Source of the DNA: Tamlana crocina
GTDB lineage: Bacteria > Bacteroidota > Bacteroidia > Flavobacteriales > Flavobacteriaceae
Length of the DNA: 64,000 nucleotides
Reading direction: 5' to 3'
Assembly (NCBI GenBank): GCA_040429635.1
Contig: CP158972.1
Coordinates: 157,918 to 221,917, forward strand
Shown here piece by piece: positions 25,350 through 34,268 of the stretch. The first letter of the stretch is position 1. Every line of letters starts with the position of its first letter. The notes below the pieces were generated by a model. That model worked only from the letters and a program-made list of their open reading frames with translations. It was not told the origin of the DNA and made no database searches. A program made the translations under genes and the position numbers.

Positions 25350-26144
25350 ATGTTGAAAAAACTTCACCTAATGCCAACCAAATTTATTATATGCTTTGCT
25401 TCCGCCAGTTTATTTATCCACAGTTGTAAAAAAGAACCTCAAAACAACGATAACAATTTTAAATTGGTGGCTCGAAATTCCTACTTTGTGGATTCTCATA
25501 ACGACATTAGCATCTACAGAAGTAATGAAGACCGAAAGCTTTTAAATGGTTATTATGTTGTGGGCGACAAATTCAAAAAGTGGGAAGAATTTAATGTAAC
25601 CAATGGCATACTGAATGGCACTTACATTGTTTTCCATAGCAATGGGGAAATTTTTTCGCAGTCCAATTATTTAAACGGAAAATTGCATGGTGAGGAGAAA
25701 ACCTTCAACCTTTCAGGACAGCTTTCTAAGGTAAACACGCATAAAAACGGTGTGCTGTACGGCAAAAGCATTTCATATTTTGATAATGGCAACATCAAAT
25801 CTGAATCGAAGATAGAAGATGAAGAAGTAATCGAATCGGTATCATTCGATTTAATTGGCAATATTGAATCCCAAATGTTTATAAAGGAAGGCCGCAGCAT
25901 CACCCAAACCATAAAAAACGGAAAAGTATTTTCTGAACAAATATCGTCTAACTACGACGATTTTGAAGCCATTAAGTTTTATAATCCAGATGGTTCTCTA
26001 AAAATGTTCCTAAGAATGTTGGAAGATGGCGATAACGGCTATTTAATTGAACTCGACGAAAATAACGAGGAAATTAAACGAATAAACATAAAAGAAAATC
26101 CACAGGAAATATTCAAATATCAAGAATACTTAAAAGCATTTTAA
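25350..26144 (+). CDS. Putative lipoprotein with MORN-like (YwqK) repeats
   Basis: This 264-residue protein has a hydrophobic N-terminal segment ending FIHSC followed by KKE, consistent with a lipoprotein signal and surface or periplasmic anchoring. The mature part has several repeats of the MORN_2/YwqK kind: NGTYIVFHSNGEIFSQSNY, NGKLHGEEKTF, NGVLYGKSISYFDNGNIKSE. Such proteins are often labelled antitoxin-like, but no toxin partner is adjacent. Function is unknown. A second in-frame ATG at 25371 gives a shorter signal. Its last four bases overlap the converging gene. Confidence 0.75.
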   Translation: MLKKLHLMPTKFIICFASASLFIHSCKKEPQNNDNNFKLVARNSYFVDSHNDISIYRSNEDRKLLNGYYVVGDKFKKWEEFNVTNGILNGTYIVFHSNGEIFSQSNYLNGKLHGEEKTFNLSGQLSKVNTHKNGVLYGKSISYFDNGNIKSESKIEDEEVIESVSFDLIGNIESQMFIKEGRSITQTIKNGKVFSEQISSNYDDFEAIKFYNPDGSLKMFLRMLEDGDNGYLIELDENNEEIKRINIKENPQEIFKYQEYLKAF

Positions 26145-26710
26145 ACGAGTTTCTTCACTATTTGCTGCAACACTGGCAACACCTCAACTTCAAACCAAGG
26201 ATTCTTAGCCAACCAAAACCGATTTCTTGGCGACGGATGCGGCAACGGCAGATATTTGGGCAAATAGTCGTTATAATTTTTAACCGTTTCGGTGAGCGTT
26301 TTTTTAGCTACTTTTCCCAAATAGTAGTTTTGGGCGTACATGCCTATTAAAAGTACAAGCTCCACTTGCTTCATCCCGTCAAACAACTTTTGGTGCCACT
26401 GTGGCGCGCATTCGGGGCGAGGAGGCAAATCGCCACTTTCTCCTTTTCCGGGGTAACAAAACCCCATGGGGATTATAGCAAAATTTTCAGGATTGTAAAA
26501 CACCTCTGGAGTAACATCCAGCCATTTCCGCAGTTGCTTACCACTTGCATCATCCCACGGAATACCAGATGCATGTACCTTGGTGCCGGGGGCTTGCCCC
26601 ACAATAACGATTTTAGAATGGGTATGCGCCGAAACAACAGGTCGCGGGCCAAGTGGAAGGTCCGCTTCACAAATGGTACATTGTTTTATGTTTTCAAGTA
26701 ACTGTTGCAT
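26141..26710 (-). CDS. Uracil-DNA glycosylase-superfamily protein
   Basis: This 189-residue protein belongs to the uracil-DNA glycosylase superfamily, the COG1573-like branch. The N-terminal motif IVGQAPG, the WDDASGKQLRKWL segment and the C-terminal LPHPSPRNRFWL correspond to the water-activating and leucine-loop regions. Cysteines C12 and C15 of CTICEADLP could belong to an iron-sulphur site, but the full four-cysteine set is not seen. It converges on the MORN lipoprotein gene with a 4-nt overlap, and lies downstream of the HopJ-family gene. Confidence 0.85.
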   Translation of the reverse strand: MQQLLENIKQCTICEADLPLGPRPVVSAHTHSKIVIVGQAPGTKVHASGIPWDDASGKQLRKWLDVTPEVFYNPENFAIIPMGFCYPGKGESGDLPPRPECAPQWHQKLFDGMKQVELVLLIGMYAQNYYLGKVAKKTLTETVKNYNDYLPKYLPLPHPSPRNRFWLAKNPWFEVEVLPVLQQIVKKLV

Positions 26711-26761
26711 CGAATATTGTGTGACGCATCACATTTTTAACATGACACTCGAACTAAACTC

Positions 26762-27106
26762 TTACTTTCCTTTTAATGGCTCTCCTTCAAAAGATAAACC
26801 ATCAAACCCCGTTTTCATAAAATTACGGATATTTTGGTGGCCATTTCCGTTGGGGTCTTTTAATACGTCTTCAAAATAGAATTGACCGAAACAGGCCAAG
26901 GTTTCTTCTTTTGATAAATTCTGTAATTTGGCAAAAGCCAATAATTTGCACGACCCTGAATTTTCGCCTGCTTTATTTTCTAGATCTCCATTTTTAAAGG
27001 CTGTGGGCGTAAATTGGTAGTGCGCTTCAATTACATCCATAGTTTCTGAAAATGCTACGATTTTTGGTGTATTTTTTAATTTATTCTTAAAAGTTTCAAT
27101 AGTCAT
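26762..27106 (-). CDS. HopJ-family protein
   Basis: This 114-residue protein matches the HopJ family: FKNKLKNTPKIVAFSETMDVI at the start (one residue of this stretch may vary by frame reading) and a conserved middle around YQFTPTAFKNGD and ENSGSCKLLAFA. The name comes from a Pseudomonas type III effector, but the family is widespread in bacteria without type III secretion and its function is unknown. It starts 9 nt after rsmI and is probably in the same transcript. Confidence 0.8.
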   Translation of the reverse strand: MTIETFKNKLKNTPKIVAFSETMDVIEAHYQFTPTAFKNGDLENKAGENSGSCKLLAFAKLQNLSKEETLACFGQFYFEDVLKDPNGNGHQNIRNFMKTGFDGLSFEGEPLKGK

Positions 27107-27115
27107 TTTTCAATT

Positions 27116-27790
27116 TTATTTATTCGTTCCAGCTACCACAATAACAATTTCGCCTTTGGGTGGTTTTTGGGTATAATGTTCTAACACTTCGCGGGCCGTT
27201 CCGCGGATGGTTTCTTCGTATAGTTTGGTCAATTCGCGAGACACGGACAATTGTCGGTCATCACCAAAATACTCGCAAAAATGCCCCAGAGTTTTCACTA
27301 ATTTATGCGGACTTTCATAAAAAATCATGGTTCGTGGCTCTTGTGCCAAAAGCAACAATCTTGTTTGGCGGCCTTTCTTTACGGGCAGAAAACCTTCAAA
27401 TACAAATTTATCGTTAGGCAGCCCAGAATTGACCAAAGCTGGCACAAAAGCCGTCGCTCCGGGCAAACATTCCACTTCAATATTATTCTCGATACAAGCA
27501 CGCGAAAGCAAAAAACCAGGGTCGGAAATGGCCGGCGTACCCGCATCACTAATCAATGCAATGGTACTTCCTCCTTTTATTTTCTGCACAACAGCATCAA
27601 CGGTTTTGTGTTCGTTGTGCATGTGGTGCGATTGCATGGGGGTCGAAATTTCGAAATGTTTTAAAAGTTTTCCCGAGGTTCGGGTGTCTTCGGCCAAAAT
27701 TAAATCGGCTGTTTTCAAAACGTCAACGGCGCGAAAGGTGATGTCTTTTAAATTGCCTATGGGTGTAGGCACGATGTAGAGTTTACTCAT
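27116..27790 (-). CDS. rsmI: 16S rRNA (cytidine1402-2'-O)-methyltransferase RsmI
   Basis: RsmI methylates the ribose of C1402 in the 16S rRNA decoding centre using SAM. The 224-residue protein starts with the tetrapyrrole-methylase-type motif LYIVPTPIGNLKDITFRA and contains LAEDTRTSGKLL, ISDAGTPAISDPG and the conserved FYESPHKL. It lacks the extra C-terminal domain of the longer E. coli form (about 286 residues), as in other Bacteroidetes. It begins 3 nt after the hypothetical gene upstream. Confidence 0.95.
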   Translation of the reverse strand: MSKLYIVPTPIGNLKDITFRAVDVLKTADLILAEDTRTSGKLLKHFEISTPMQSHHMHNEHKTVDAVVQKIKGGSTIALISDAGTPAISDPGFLLSRACIENNIEVECLPGATAFVPALVNSGLPNDKFVFEGFLPVKKGRQTRLLLLAQEPRTMIFYESPHKLVKTLGHFCEYFGDDRQLSVSRELTKLYEETIRGTAREVLEHYTQKPPKGEIVIVVAGTNK

Positions 27791-27793
27791 GGG

Positions 27794-28537
27794 TTAGTTA
27801 AACTTGGCTTCGATAATTTCCATAAAACGCCCTTCAAACTCCTCTTTGTCCTCCCAATTGTTGTAATCGGGTTTTACCATGGTTTCAATAAAATTCTTGG
27901 CATTGGCAAAGGTTTGAAAGGTATTTAATTGCGAAATAACGCGAATATAATCTTCATTTTGGCCATCAAAAAGGTGCTTTATAAACGCTATTTTGTCATT
28001 CAGCCCAATGTTGAATCCACCAATTTTCAATTTATCGTTCAATGATTTTTTTTCATTTGGCACACCGTTTTGGCTGCTCGTCACAGGCTCGAATATGGGG
28101 GTTTCATCAAAGCCGGCTGTAATATCGTCTAGGCTGTATTGCGGTTTTGGCGGTTCAGGCTTGGTGTCTTTAACAATAGGCTCTTGTTCCTCATCTTCGT
28201 CTGGCATAAAGGCCACCATATCCTTTATTTTGTTCATAACGGGCTCCATAATGGCCTCGTTTTCATTTTCATCTAAGTTAACATAGATTTTATCCTCAAC
28301 CTCAATATTGTCACTTATTTTATTGTTGAAAGCTTTATCCAACATTCCAAAAAACGAAGTATCGCTACCTATGGTGGGCAGGTCTTCTCCAAAATGGTCG
28401 TGGGCAAATTTTAAAACCGATAATTTTTCATAAAGCAAGGCCACTTCGGCATGCATTTTAAGCACATCTTCCTTTCCTTTTAACTTAAGAACTCGGTGTG
28501 CAATGGCTATAAGTTCGGCCTCTATCTTCTTCTTCAT
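27794..28537 (-). CDS. Conserved hypothetical protein, charged and acidic
   Basis: I do not recognise this 247-residue protein. It is highly charged, with no signal peptide or membrane segment. The N-terminal about 75 residues look helical (KKKIEAELIAIAHRVLKLKG). The middle, near residues 80-160, is rich in acidic residues and proline and is likely disordered. The C-terminal about 80 residues (KLKIGGFNIGLNDKIAFIKH onward) look folded. It heads a leftward operon with rsmI 3 nt downstream and is divergent from tdk, so a role near the ribosome or nucleic acid is possible but unproven. Confidence 0.75.
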   Translation of the reverse strand: MKKKIEAELIAIAHRVLKLKGKEDVLKMHAEVALLYEKLSVLKFAHDHFGEDLPTIGSDTSFFGMLDKAFNNKISDNIEVEDKIYVNLDENENEAIMEPVMNKIKDMVAFMPDEDEEQEPIVKDTKPEPPKPQYSLDDITAGFDETPIFEPVTSSQNGVPNEKKSLNDKLKIGGFNIGLNDKIAFIKHLFDGQNEDYIRVISQLNTFQTFANAKNFIETMVKPDYNNWEDKEEFEGRFMEIIEAKFN

Positions 28538-28645
28538 GGTTTAAAACTTTAAAAAATTATACTCGGTAGGCTTTTGTTTTTTCCTAAATTTACGCCACCT
28601 TTATGCAAACGAATAATCGCTTTGTTTTAGTGCTAAAATTACGAA

Positions 28646-29293
28646 ATGTTTCTTGAAAATACGGTAAATCATAAAGAACAATTTGGTTGGATTGAAGTCA
28701 TCTGTGGCTCAATGTTTTCGGGAAAAACCGAAGAACTCATCAGAAGATTGAAGCGTGCCCAATTTGCCCGCCAAAAAGTAGAAATCTTTAAACCGGCTTT
28801 AGATGTGCGCTACGATGAAGACATGGTAGTGTCGCACGATGCCAACGAAATACGCTCAACGCCCGTTCCTGCTGCCGCCAATATTCCTATTTTGGCCGAT
28901 GGTTGCGATGTAGTGGGCATTGATGAAGCCCAGTTTTTTGATGAAGAAATCGTTCGTATCTGCAACGACCTAGCAAACAAAGGTGTTCGGGTTATAGTGG
29001 CCGGACTCGATATGGACTTTAAAGGCAACCCCTTTGGCCCCATGCCCAATTTAATGGCGACGGCCGAATATGTTACTAAAGTGCACGCCGTGTGTACCCG
29101 TACCGGAAATTTGGCGCAGTACAGCTACCGAAAATCAAAAAGCGACAATTTGGTACTTTTGGGCGAAGTGGAAGAATACGAACCATTGAGCAGAGCGGCT
29201 TACTACAAGGCCATGCTGCGCGACAAAGTGCGAAACATGAAGGTTAACGATGCCGAAGAAATAATAAACAAACCCAAAGACCCCAATGCCTAA
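28646..29293 (+). CDS. tdk: Thymidine kinase
   Basis: Tdk phosphorylates thymidine to dTMP in the salvage pathway. The 215-residue type II enzyme shows the P-loop [15 protein letters not shown] near residue 30, the Walker B region [11 protein letters not shown] with the catalytic Glu, and the lasso region with [13 protein letters not shown]. The cysteines of the usual zinc site are only partly present (one in VHAVC). The last 8 nt overlap the alanine racemase gene, so the two are co-transcribed. Confidence 0.93.
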   Translation: MFLENTVNHKEQFGWIEVICGSMFSGKTEELIRRLKRAQFARQKVEIFKPALDVRYDEDMVVSHDANEIRSTPVPAAANIPILADGCDVVGIDEAQFFDEEIVRICNDLANKGVRVIVAGLDMDFKGNPFGPMPNLMATAEYVTKVHAVCTRTGNLAQYSYRKSKSDNLVLLGEVEEYEPLSRAAYYKAMLRDKVRNMKVNDAEEIINKPKDPNA

Positions 29294-30392
29294 AGCACAG
29301 CAAACAGTGCTAGAAATTAACCTAAAGGCACTTTCGGAAAACTTAAAGCATTTACAATCTAAACTACAGCCCAACACCAAATTTATGGCCGTAGTCAAGG
29401 CTTTTGCATACGGCAACGACCCCTGCGAAATAGCCCATTTTTTAGAAAAACGCGATGTAGATTACTTTGCAGTGGCGTACACCAACGAAGGCGTGGCGTT
29501 GAGGGAGTCTGGAATTACCAAACCTATTTTGGTGCTCCATCCGCAAACGGTAAATTTCAAGGAACTGATTGAGCACTGTTTGGAACCTGCCCTTTACAAT
29601 ACCAAAATTTTAGATGAATTTTTGGAAGTCGCTTCCGCGGAAAAACTGAATCATTACCCCATTCATATTAAATTCAACACCGGATTGAATCGATTGGGTT
29701 TCAGTGAAAACGACGTAAATAGTATTGCTTCAAAAGTAAAAAATACCGAAGCTGTAAAGGTTGAATCCATTTTTTCACATTTAGCCGCCAGTGAAGATTT
29801 AAATGAAAAAGCCTTCACCCAAAACCAAATTGAGCGTTTTAATAATATCTCAAACCGTTTTACGGAAGCCATTGGTTACAAGCCCATCCTTCACATGTGC
29901 AATACTTCGGGCATTTTAAACTATCCGGAAGCACATTTCGATATGGTAAGAAGCGGTATTGGCTTGTACGGTTTTGGAAACTCCAAAAAGGAAAACCAAT
30001 TCTTAAAGCCCATTGGCACTTTAAAAACGGTTATTTCACAAATTCATCACGTTGAACCAGGCGAAAGCGTAGGCTATAACCGCGGTTTTATTAGCACAAA
30101 ACCTACCAAAACCGCCACTTTACCCATTGGCCACGCCGACGGTATTGGCCGTCAATATGGTAAAGGCAAAGGCTATGTAACCATCAACAACCAAAAGACT
30201 TTTATTGTGGGTAATGTTTGTATGGATATGATTATGGTTGATGTATCTAACATTGATTGCAAGGAAGGCGACGAGGTCATCGTTTTTAACGCAGAAACCA
30301 CTGCCGAAAATTTGGCCGATACAGCAAACACTATTTCCTATGAGCTTATAACCTCGATTTCACAACGGATTAAGCGCGTTTTTATAACCTAA
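29286..30392 (+). CDS. alr: Alanine racemase
   Basis: Alr interconverts L- and D-alanine for peptidoglycan. The 368-residue PLP enzyme has its Schiff-base lysine at K38 in [11 protein letters not shown] (FAYG rather than the common NAYG, as in other Bacteroidetes), the N-terminal barrel, the catalytic Tyr region VGYNRGF and [10 protein letters not shown] near the end. The first 8 nt overlap tdk. mscL follows after 63 nt. Confidence 0.94.
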   Translation: MPKAQQTVLEINLKALSENLKHLQSKLQPNTKFMAVVKAFAYGNDPCEIAHFLEKRDVDYFAVAYTNEGVALRESGITKPILVLHPQTVNFKELIEHCLEPALYNTKILDEFLEVASAEKLNHYPIHIKFNTGLNRLGFSENDVNSIASKVKNTEAVKVESIFSHLAASEDLNEKAFTQNQIERFNNISNRFTEAIGYKPILHMCNTSGILNYPEAHFDMVRSGIGLYGFGNSKKENQFLKPIGTLKTVISQIHHVEPGESVGYNRGFISTKPTKTATLPIGHADGIGRQYGKGKGYVTINNQKTFIVGNVCMDMIMVDVSNIDCKEGDEVIVFNAETTAENLADTANTISYELITSISQRIKRVFIT

Positions 30393-30455
30393 AAAATTAT
30401 TAAATGTTAATTTTTTTTAGTTAATTTGAGAAACACTATCTAAAAATTTAAAATT

Positions 30456-30857
30456 ATGCTTAAAGAGTTTAAGGAATTTGCAATGAAGGGCAACCTTGTT
30501 GACATTGCAGTTGGTTTTGTTATGGGTGCCGCTTTTAAAGAAGTGGTTTCTTCATTTACGGGAGGTATCGTTTCCCCACTAATTGGATTGATATTCAAGT
30601 CCGATTTCAAAGATTTAAAATATATCATAAAAGAAGGTACGCTTAACGACACCGGAGAAATGGTTGGTGAAGTTGCCGTATTGTGGGGATCGTTCTTAAC
30701 CAATGTTATCGACTTTATCATTGTGGCATTCGTAATGTTTATGCTTGTAAAAGGTGTTAACAAGATGAAGAAGAAAGAAGAACCAGCTCCTGAAGCTCCA
30801 AAAGGCCCAACTCAAGAAGAGTTACTAGGTGAAATTAGAGATTTGTTAAAAAAATAA
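30456..30857 (+). CDS. mscL: Large-conductance mechanosensitive channel MscL
   Basis: MscL opens under membrane tension to release solutes on osmotic downshock. The 133-residue subunit starts with the amphipathic helix LKEFKEFAMKGNLVDIAVG, followed by TM1 (VGFVMGAAFKEVVSSF), the periplasmic loop and TM2 (FLTNVIDFIIVAFVMFMLV). It ends in a charged cytoplasmic helix with EELLGEIRDLL. Length is normal. A weak -7-like TTAATTTG lies upstream. A terminator follows. Confidence 0.96.
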   Translation: MLKEFKEFAMKGNLVDIAVGFVMGAAFKEVVSSFTGGIVSPLIGLIFKSDFKDLKYIIKEGTLNDTGEMVGEVAVLWGSFLTNVIDFIIVAFVMFMLVKGVNKMKKKEEPAPEAPKGPTQEELLGEIRDLLKK

Positions 30858-30895
30858 CAATCTGTTAATAATACAACAACCTGTTATTTGTTGTT

Positions 30896-30932
30896 AAAAA
30901 GCCCTCGTTTTTTAAAAATGAGGGCTTTTTTT
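30896..30932. terminator. Terminator after mscL
   Basis: AAAAAGCCCTC pairs with GAGGGCTTTTT, loop of 13 nt, ending in seven T. Confidence 0.8.
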
Positions 30933-30956
30933 AGATTTTAAAATGGAATTAATACT

Positions 30957-30964
30957 TAGTTTTG
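30957..30964 (+). promoter_or_regulatory. -7 promoter element for asd
   Basis: TAGTTTTG matches TAnnTTTG, 29 nt before the asd ATG and just past the mscL terminator. Confidence 0.55.
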
Positions 30965-30993
30965 TCTCCACAAATTTTTAAAAAAGTATAAAA

Positions 30994-31983
30994 ATGAAAG
31001 TAGCTGTTGTTGGTGCCACTGGTATGGTTGGCGAAGTGATGCTAAAAGTTCTTGCAGAACGTAATTTTCCTGTAACCGAATTAATTCCCGTAGCGTCTGA
31101 GCGCTCTGTTGGAAAAACAATAACCTACAAAAACAACGATTATAAAGTAGTTGGATTGGAAACGGCTGTTTCCATGCGCCCAGATATCGCTTTGTTTTCT
31201 GCGGGTGGCGGTACCTCGGTAGAGTGGGCTCCAAAATTTGCAGAGGTTGGTACTACTGTGGTTGACAATTCATCGGCTTGGAGAATGGATCCTTCAAAAA
31301 AGTTAGTGGTTCCAGAAATCAACGCTAGTGAATTGACCAAAGACGATAAAATTATTGCCAACCCAAACTGTTCTACCATCCAGTTGGTTATGGCACTAAA
31401 TCCGTTACATAAAAAATATAAAATGAAGCGTGTGGTAGTTTCTACCTACCAATCGGTTTCTGGTACTGGTGTAAAGGCCGTTCGCCAATTGGAAAACGAA
31501 ATCGCCGGTGTTGAAGGCGAAATGGCTTATCCTTATCCTATCGGGCGAAATGCATTGCCGCACTGCGATGTATTTGAAGAAAACGGGTACACCAAAGAAG
31601 AAATGAAATTGGCGCGCGAGCCGCAAAAAATTATGAACGACCGTTCGTTTTCAGTTTCGGCCACAGCTGTGCGTATCCCAACTTCTGGTGGACATTCAGA
31701 GTCAGTAAACGTTGAGTTTGAAAATGATTTTGATTTGGCCGATGTTCGTAAATTATTAAGTGAAACACCTGGCGTTGTAGTACAAGATGATACTGCCAAC
31801 AACTCGTACCCAATGCCTATTTACGCTCATGATAAAGATGAAGTTTTTGTTGGAAGAATTCGTCGCGACGAATCGCAACCAAACACATTAAACATGTGGA
31901 TTGTGGCCGATAATCTTCGTAAAGGTGCTGCAACAAACACCATTCAAATTGCTGAATACTTAATCGAAAATAAGTTAGTGTAA
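30994..31983 (+). CDS. asd: Aspartate-semialdehyde dehydrogenase
   Basis: Asd reduces aspartyl-phosphate to the semialdehyde, the branch point for lysine, threonine, methionine and diaminopimelate. The 329-residue protein begins with the NADP-binding motif GATGMVGEVML, has the nucleophile C126 in NPNCSTIQLV and the conserved GHSESVNVEF with the catalytic histidine. Single gene with its own promoter and terminator. Confidence 0.97.
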   Translation: MKVAVVGATGMVGEVMLKVLAERNFPVTELIPVASERSVGKTITYKNNDYKVVGLETAVSMRPDIALFSAGGGTSVEWAPKFAEVGTTVVDNSSAWRMDPSKKLVVPEINASELTKDDKIIANPNCSTIQLVMALNPLHKKYKMKRVVVSTYQSVSGTGVKAVRQLENEIAGVEGEMAYPYPIGRNALPHCDVFEENGYTKEEMKLAREPQKIMNDRSFSVSATAVRIPTSGGHSESVNVEFENDFDLADVRKLLSETPGVVVQDDTANNSYPMPIYAHDKDEVFVGRIRRDESQPNTLNMWIVADNLRKGAATNTIQIAEYLIENKLV

Positions 31984-31985
31984 AT

Positions 31986-32036
31986 CAATCTTTTAAAAGA
32001 TTGTTAAAAGCCTCCTTTAGTAAAGGGGGCTTTTTT
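31986..32036. terminator. Palindrome and terminator after asd
   Basis: An 18-nt perfect palindrome CAATCTTTTAAAAGATTG (31986-32003) starts just after the stop. It is followed by a hairpin AAAAGCCTCC/GGGGGCTTTT with six T (32006-32036). Confidence 0.7.
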
Positions 32037-32060
32037 AATTTAGCGGAAACACTTATTTTA

Positions 32061-34196
32061 ATGAAAACTTTACTTCTATCCGCATTATGTGTCGTTCTAC
32101 TCGCTTCTTGCAAAAACCAATCAACAACAAAAAATAACACAAAAGTGAACTACCCAGAAACCAAAACCGTAGACACCACAGACCATTATTTTGGTGTTCC
32201 TGTTAAAGACCCTTACCGCTGGCTGGAAGATGATATGAGCGCAGAAACCGCCCAATGGGTTAAAGCGCAAAACACCACTACTTTTGGTTACCTAAATCAA
32301 ATACCTTTTAAAGACGATATTAAAAACCGACTGTCGTCCTTATGGAATTATGAGAAAATAGGAGCGCCTTTCAAAGAAGGCAATTACACCTATTTTTATA
32401 AAAACAACGGACTACAAAACCAAAACGTACTTTACAGAAAAGACGAAAATAACACTGAAGAAGTTTTTCTCGACCCCAATACCTTCTCTGATGATGGTAC
32501 CATCTCTTTAGACGATGTAAGCTTCTCTAAAGATGGTGAACTCATGGCCTACTCTATTTCTGAGGGCGGAAGCGATTGGAGAAAAATTATCGTACTAAAT
32601 ACCGAAACCAAAGCCATTATTGAAGACACATTAGTTGATATCAAGTTCAGCCAAATTTCATGGTATAAAAACGAAGGATTTTACTATTCCAGTTACGACA
32701 AACCCAAAGGCAGCCAACTCTCAGCCAAAACCGACCAACACAAAGTCTATTTCCACAAAATAGGCTCGCCACAACACCAAGACCAATTAATTTATGGTGG
32801 CACCCTAGAACAAAAGCATCGCTACATTTACGCCAATGTTACCGACGACGATAAATATTTGCTAATCACTCCTCGTGTGTCCACCACCGGAAACAAATTG
32901 TTTATAAAAGACTTGTCGAGCGAAAACAATCCCCTAATCCCCGTTTTGAACAACACCAATAGCAGCACCACTGTTATAGGAAGCCAAAACGATTCACTTT
33001 ATCTCATAACCAATTTAAATGCCCCAAATAAAAAGGTCGTAAAATTAAGTCTTGAGAATCCATCGCCAGAACGTTGGGTGGACGTGATTCCCGAAACCGA
33101 AAACGTCTTATCCATATCAACCTCTGGCAAGTACCTGATAGCTGAATATATGGTTGATGCCATATCACAGGTTAAACAGTATGATTACACCGGAAAACTC
33201 ATTAGATCCATACCTCTCCCAGGCATTGGCAACGCCGGTGGTTTTGGTTCTAAAAAAGACGAGACAACCGATTATTTTTCATTTACAAACTACAATACCC
33301 CGTCCAGTATCTACAAATTAAATCTTGAAACTGGCGAAACAGAGCTATATTGGAAGCCTTCTATTGCATTTAACCCAGAAGATTACGAGAGCAACCAAGT
33401 GTTTTACACCTCAAAAGATGGCACTAAAGTCCCCATGATTATTACCCACAAAAAAGGAATGGAGCTAAACGGAAACAACCCTACCATCCTTTACGGGTAC
33501 GGTGGTTTTAACGTTAGTTTAAACCCAGCATTTAGTGTGGGCATGGCCGTTTGGATGGAACAAGGCGGTATTTTTGCGGTGCCCAATTTGCGAGGCGGTG
33601 GCGAATACGGAAAAAAATGGCACGATGCCGGAACCAAAATGCAAAAACAAAATGTGTTTGATGATTTTATCGCTGCTGCGGAATACCTTATCGAAAACCA
33701 ATACACCTCCTCTGGGCATTTAGCGATACGTGGTGGCTCCAATGGCGGATTATTGGTCGGCGCAGTAATGACCCAACGCCCAGATTTAGCTAAAGTGGCA
33801 CTGCCGGCTGTTGGCGTTTTAGACATGTTGCGCTACCACACCTTTACAGCGGGGGCTGGGTGGGCCTACGATTACGGCACGGCCGAAGACAGCAAAGACA
33901 TGTTTGAATATTTAAGAAGTTATTCACCACTGCACAATGTTAAAAAAGGTATTGAATATCCAGCAACTTTAATTACAACTGCCGATCATGACGACCGTGT
34001 TGTGCCAGCTCACAGCTTTAAATTTGCTGCCGAACTGCAAAGCAAACAATCTGGAAACCACCCCGTTTTAATACGCATTGAAACCGATGCGGGGCATGGC
34101 GCCGGAACTCCCGTAAGCAAAGTGATTGAACAATACGCCAACATCTTCGCATTTGCACTTTTTAATATGGGATACGAAACATTGCCCCTTTTATAA
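32061..34196 (+). CDS. Prolyl oligopeptidase, lipoprotein form
   Basis: This S9A serine peptidase of 711 residues cleaves short peptides after proline. It begins with a lipoprotein signal ending LLASC, so it is probably anchored in the envelope. An N-terminal beta-propeller (starting DHYFGVPVKDPYRWLED) gates the catalytic domain, which contains the nucleophile S560 in GGSNGGLLVG, the Asp in TADHDDRV and the His in DAGHGAG. The frame is open to 32001, but the ATG at 32061 gives the proper signal peptide. Confidence 0.94.
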   Translation: MKTLLLSALCVVLLASCKNQSTTKNNTKVNYPETKTVDTTDHYFGVPVKDPYRWLEDDMSAETAQWVKAQNTTTFGYLNQIPFKDDIKNRLSSLWNYEKIGAPFKEGNYTYFYKNNGLQNQNVLYRKDENNTEEVFLDPNTFSDDGTISLDDVSFSKDGELMAYSISEGGSDWRKIIVLNTETKAIIEDTLVDIKFSQISWYKNEGFYYSSYDKPKGSQLSAKTDQHKVYFHKIGSPQHQDQLIYGGTLEQKHRYIYANVTDDDKYLLITPRVSTTGNKLFIKDLSSENNPLIPVLNNTNSSTTVIGSQNDSLYLITNLNAPNKKVVKLSLENPSPERWVDVIPETENVLSISTSGKYLIAEYMVDAISQVKQYDYTGKLIRSIPLPGIGNAGGFGSKKDETTDYFSFTNYNTPSSIYKLNLETGETELYWKPSIAFNPEDYESNQVFYTSKDGTKVPMIITHKKGMELNGNNPTILYGYGGFNVSLNPAFSVGMAVWMEQGGIFAVPNLRGGGEYGKKWHDAGTKMQKQNVFDDFIAAAEYLIENQYTSSGHLAIRGGSNGGLLVGAVMTQRPDLAKVALPAVGVLDMLRYHTFTAGAGWAYDYGTAEDSKDMFEYLRSYSPLHNVKKGIEYPATLITTADHDDRVVPAHSFKFAAELQSKQSGNHPVLIRIETDAGHGAGTPVSKVIEQYANIFAFALFNMGYETLPLL

Positions 34197-34220
34197 ATTC
34201 TTTTCGATATACTTTTAAAA

Positions 34221-34252
34221 TAACCGCTTAATCTAATTGAGCGGTTTTTTTA
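34221..34252. terminator. Terminator after the prolyl oligopeptidase gene
   Basis: AACCGCT and AGCGGTT form a stem followed by a run of T. It ends 17 nt before the ABC ATPase start codon. Confidence 0.7.
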
Positions 34253-34255
34253 TGC

Positions 34256-34263
34256 TATTTTTG
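34256..34263 (+). promoter_or_regulatory. -7 promoter element directly before the ABC ATPase ATG
   Basis: TATTTTTG matches TAnnTTTG and ends only 5 nt before the ATG at 34269, so the transcript would be leaderless or nearly so. Confidence 0.5.
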
Positions 34264-34268
34264 CAACC

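Noticed and set aside
25350-26144. MORN/YwqK-type protein as an antitoxin of a toxin-antitoxin pair.
   Set aside because: It has a lipoprotein signal, and no toxin gene is adjacent; the antitoxin label for this repeat type is not reliable.
26762-27106. HopJ homology as a sign of a type III secretion virulence effector.
   Set aside because: The family is widespread in bacteria without type III secretion, and no secretion genes are nearby.
27160-27779. Several plus-strand frames over rsmI.
   Set aside because: They are antisense shadows of a clear rsmI gene with conserved motifs.
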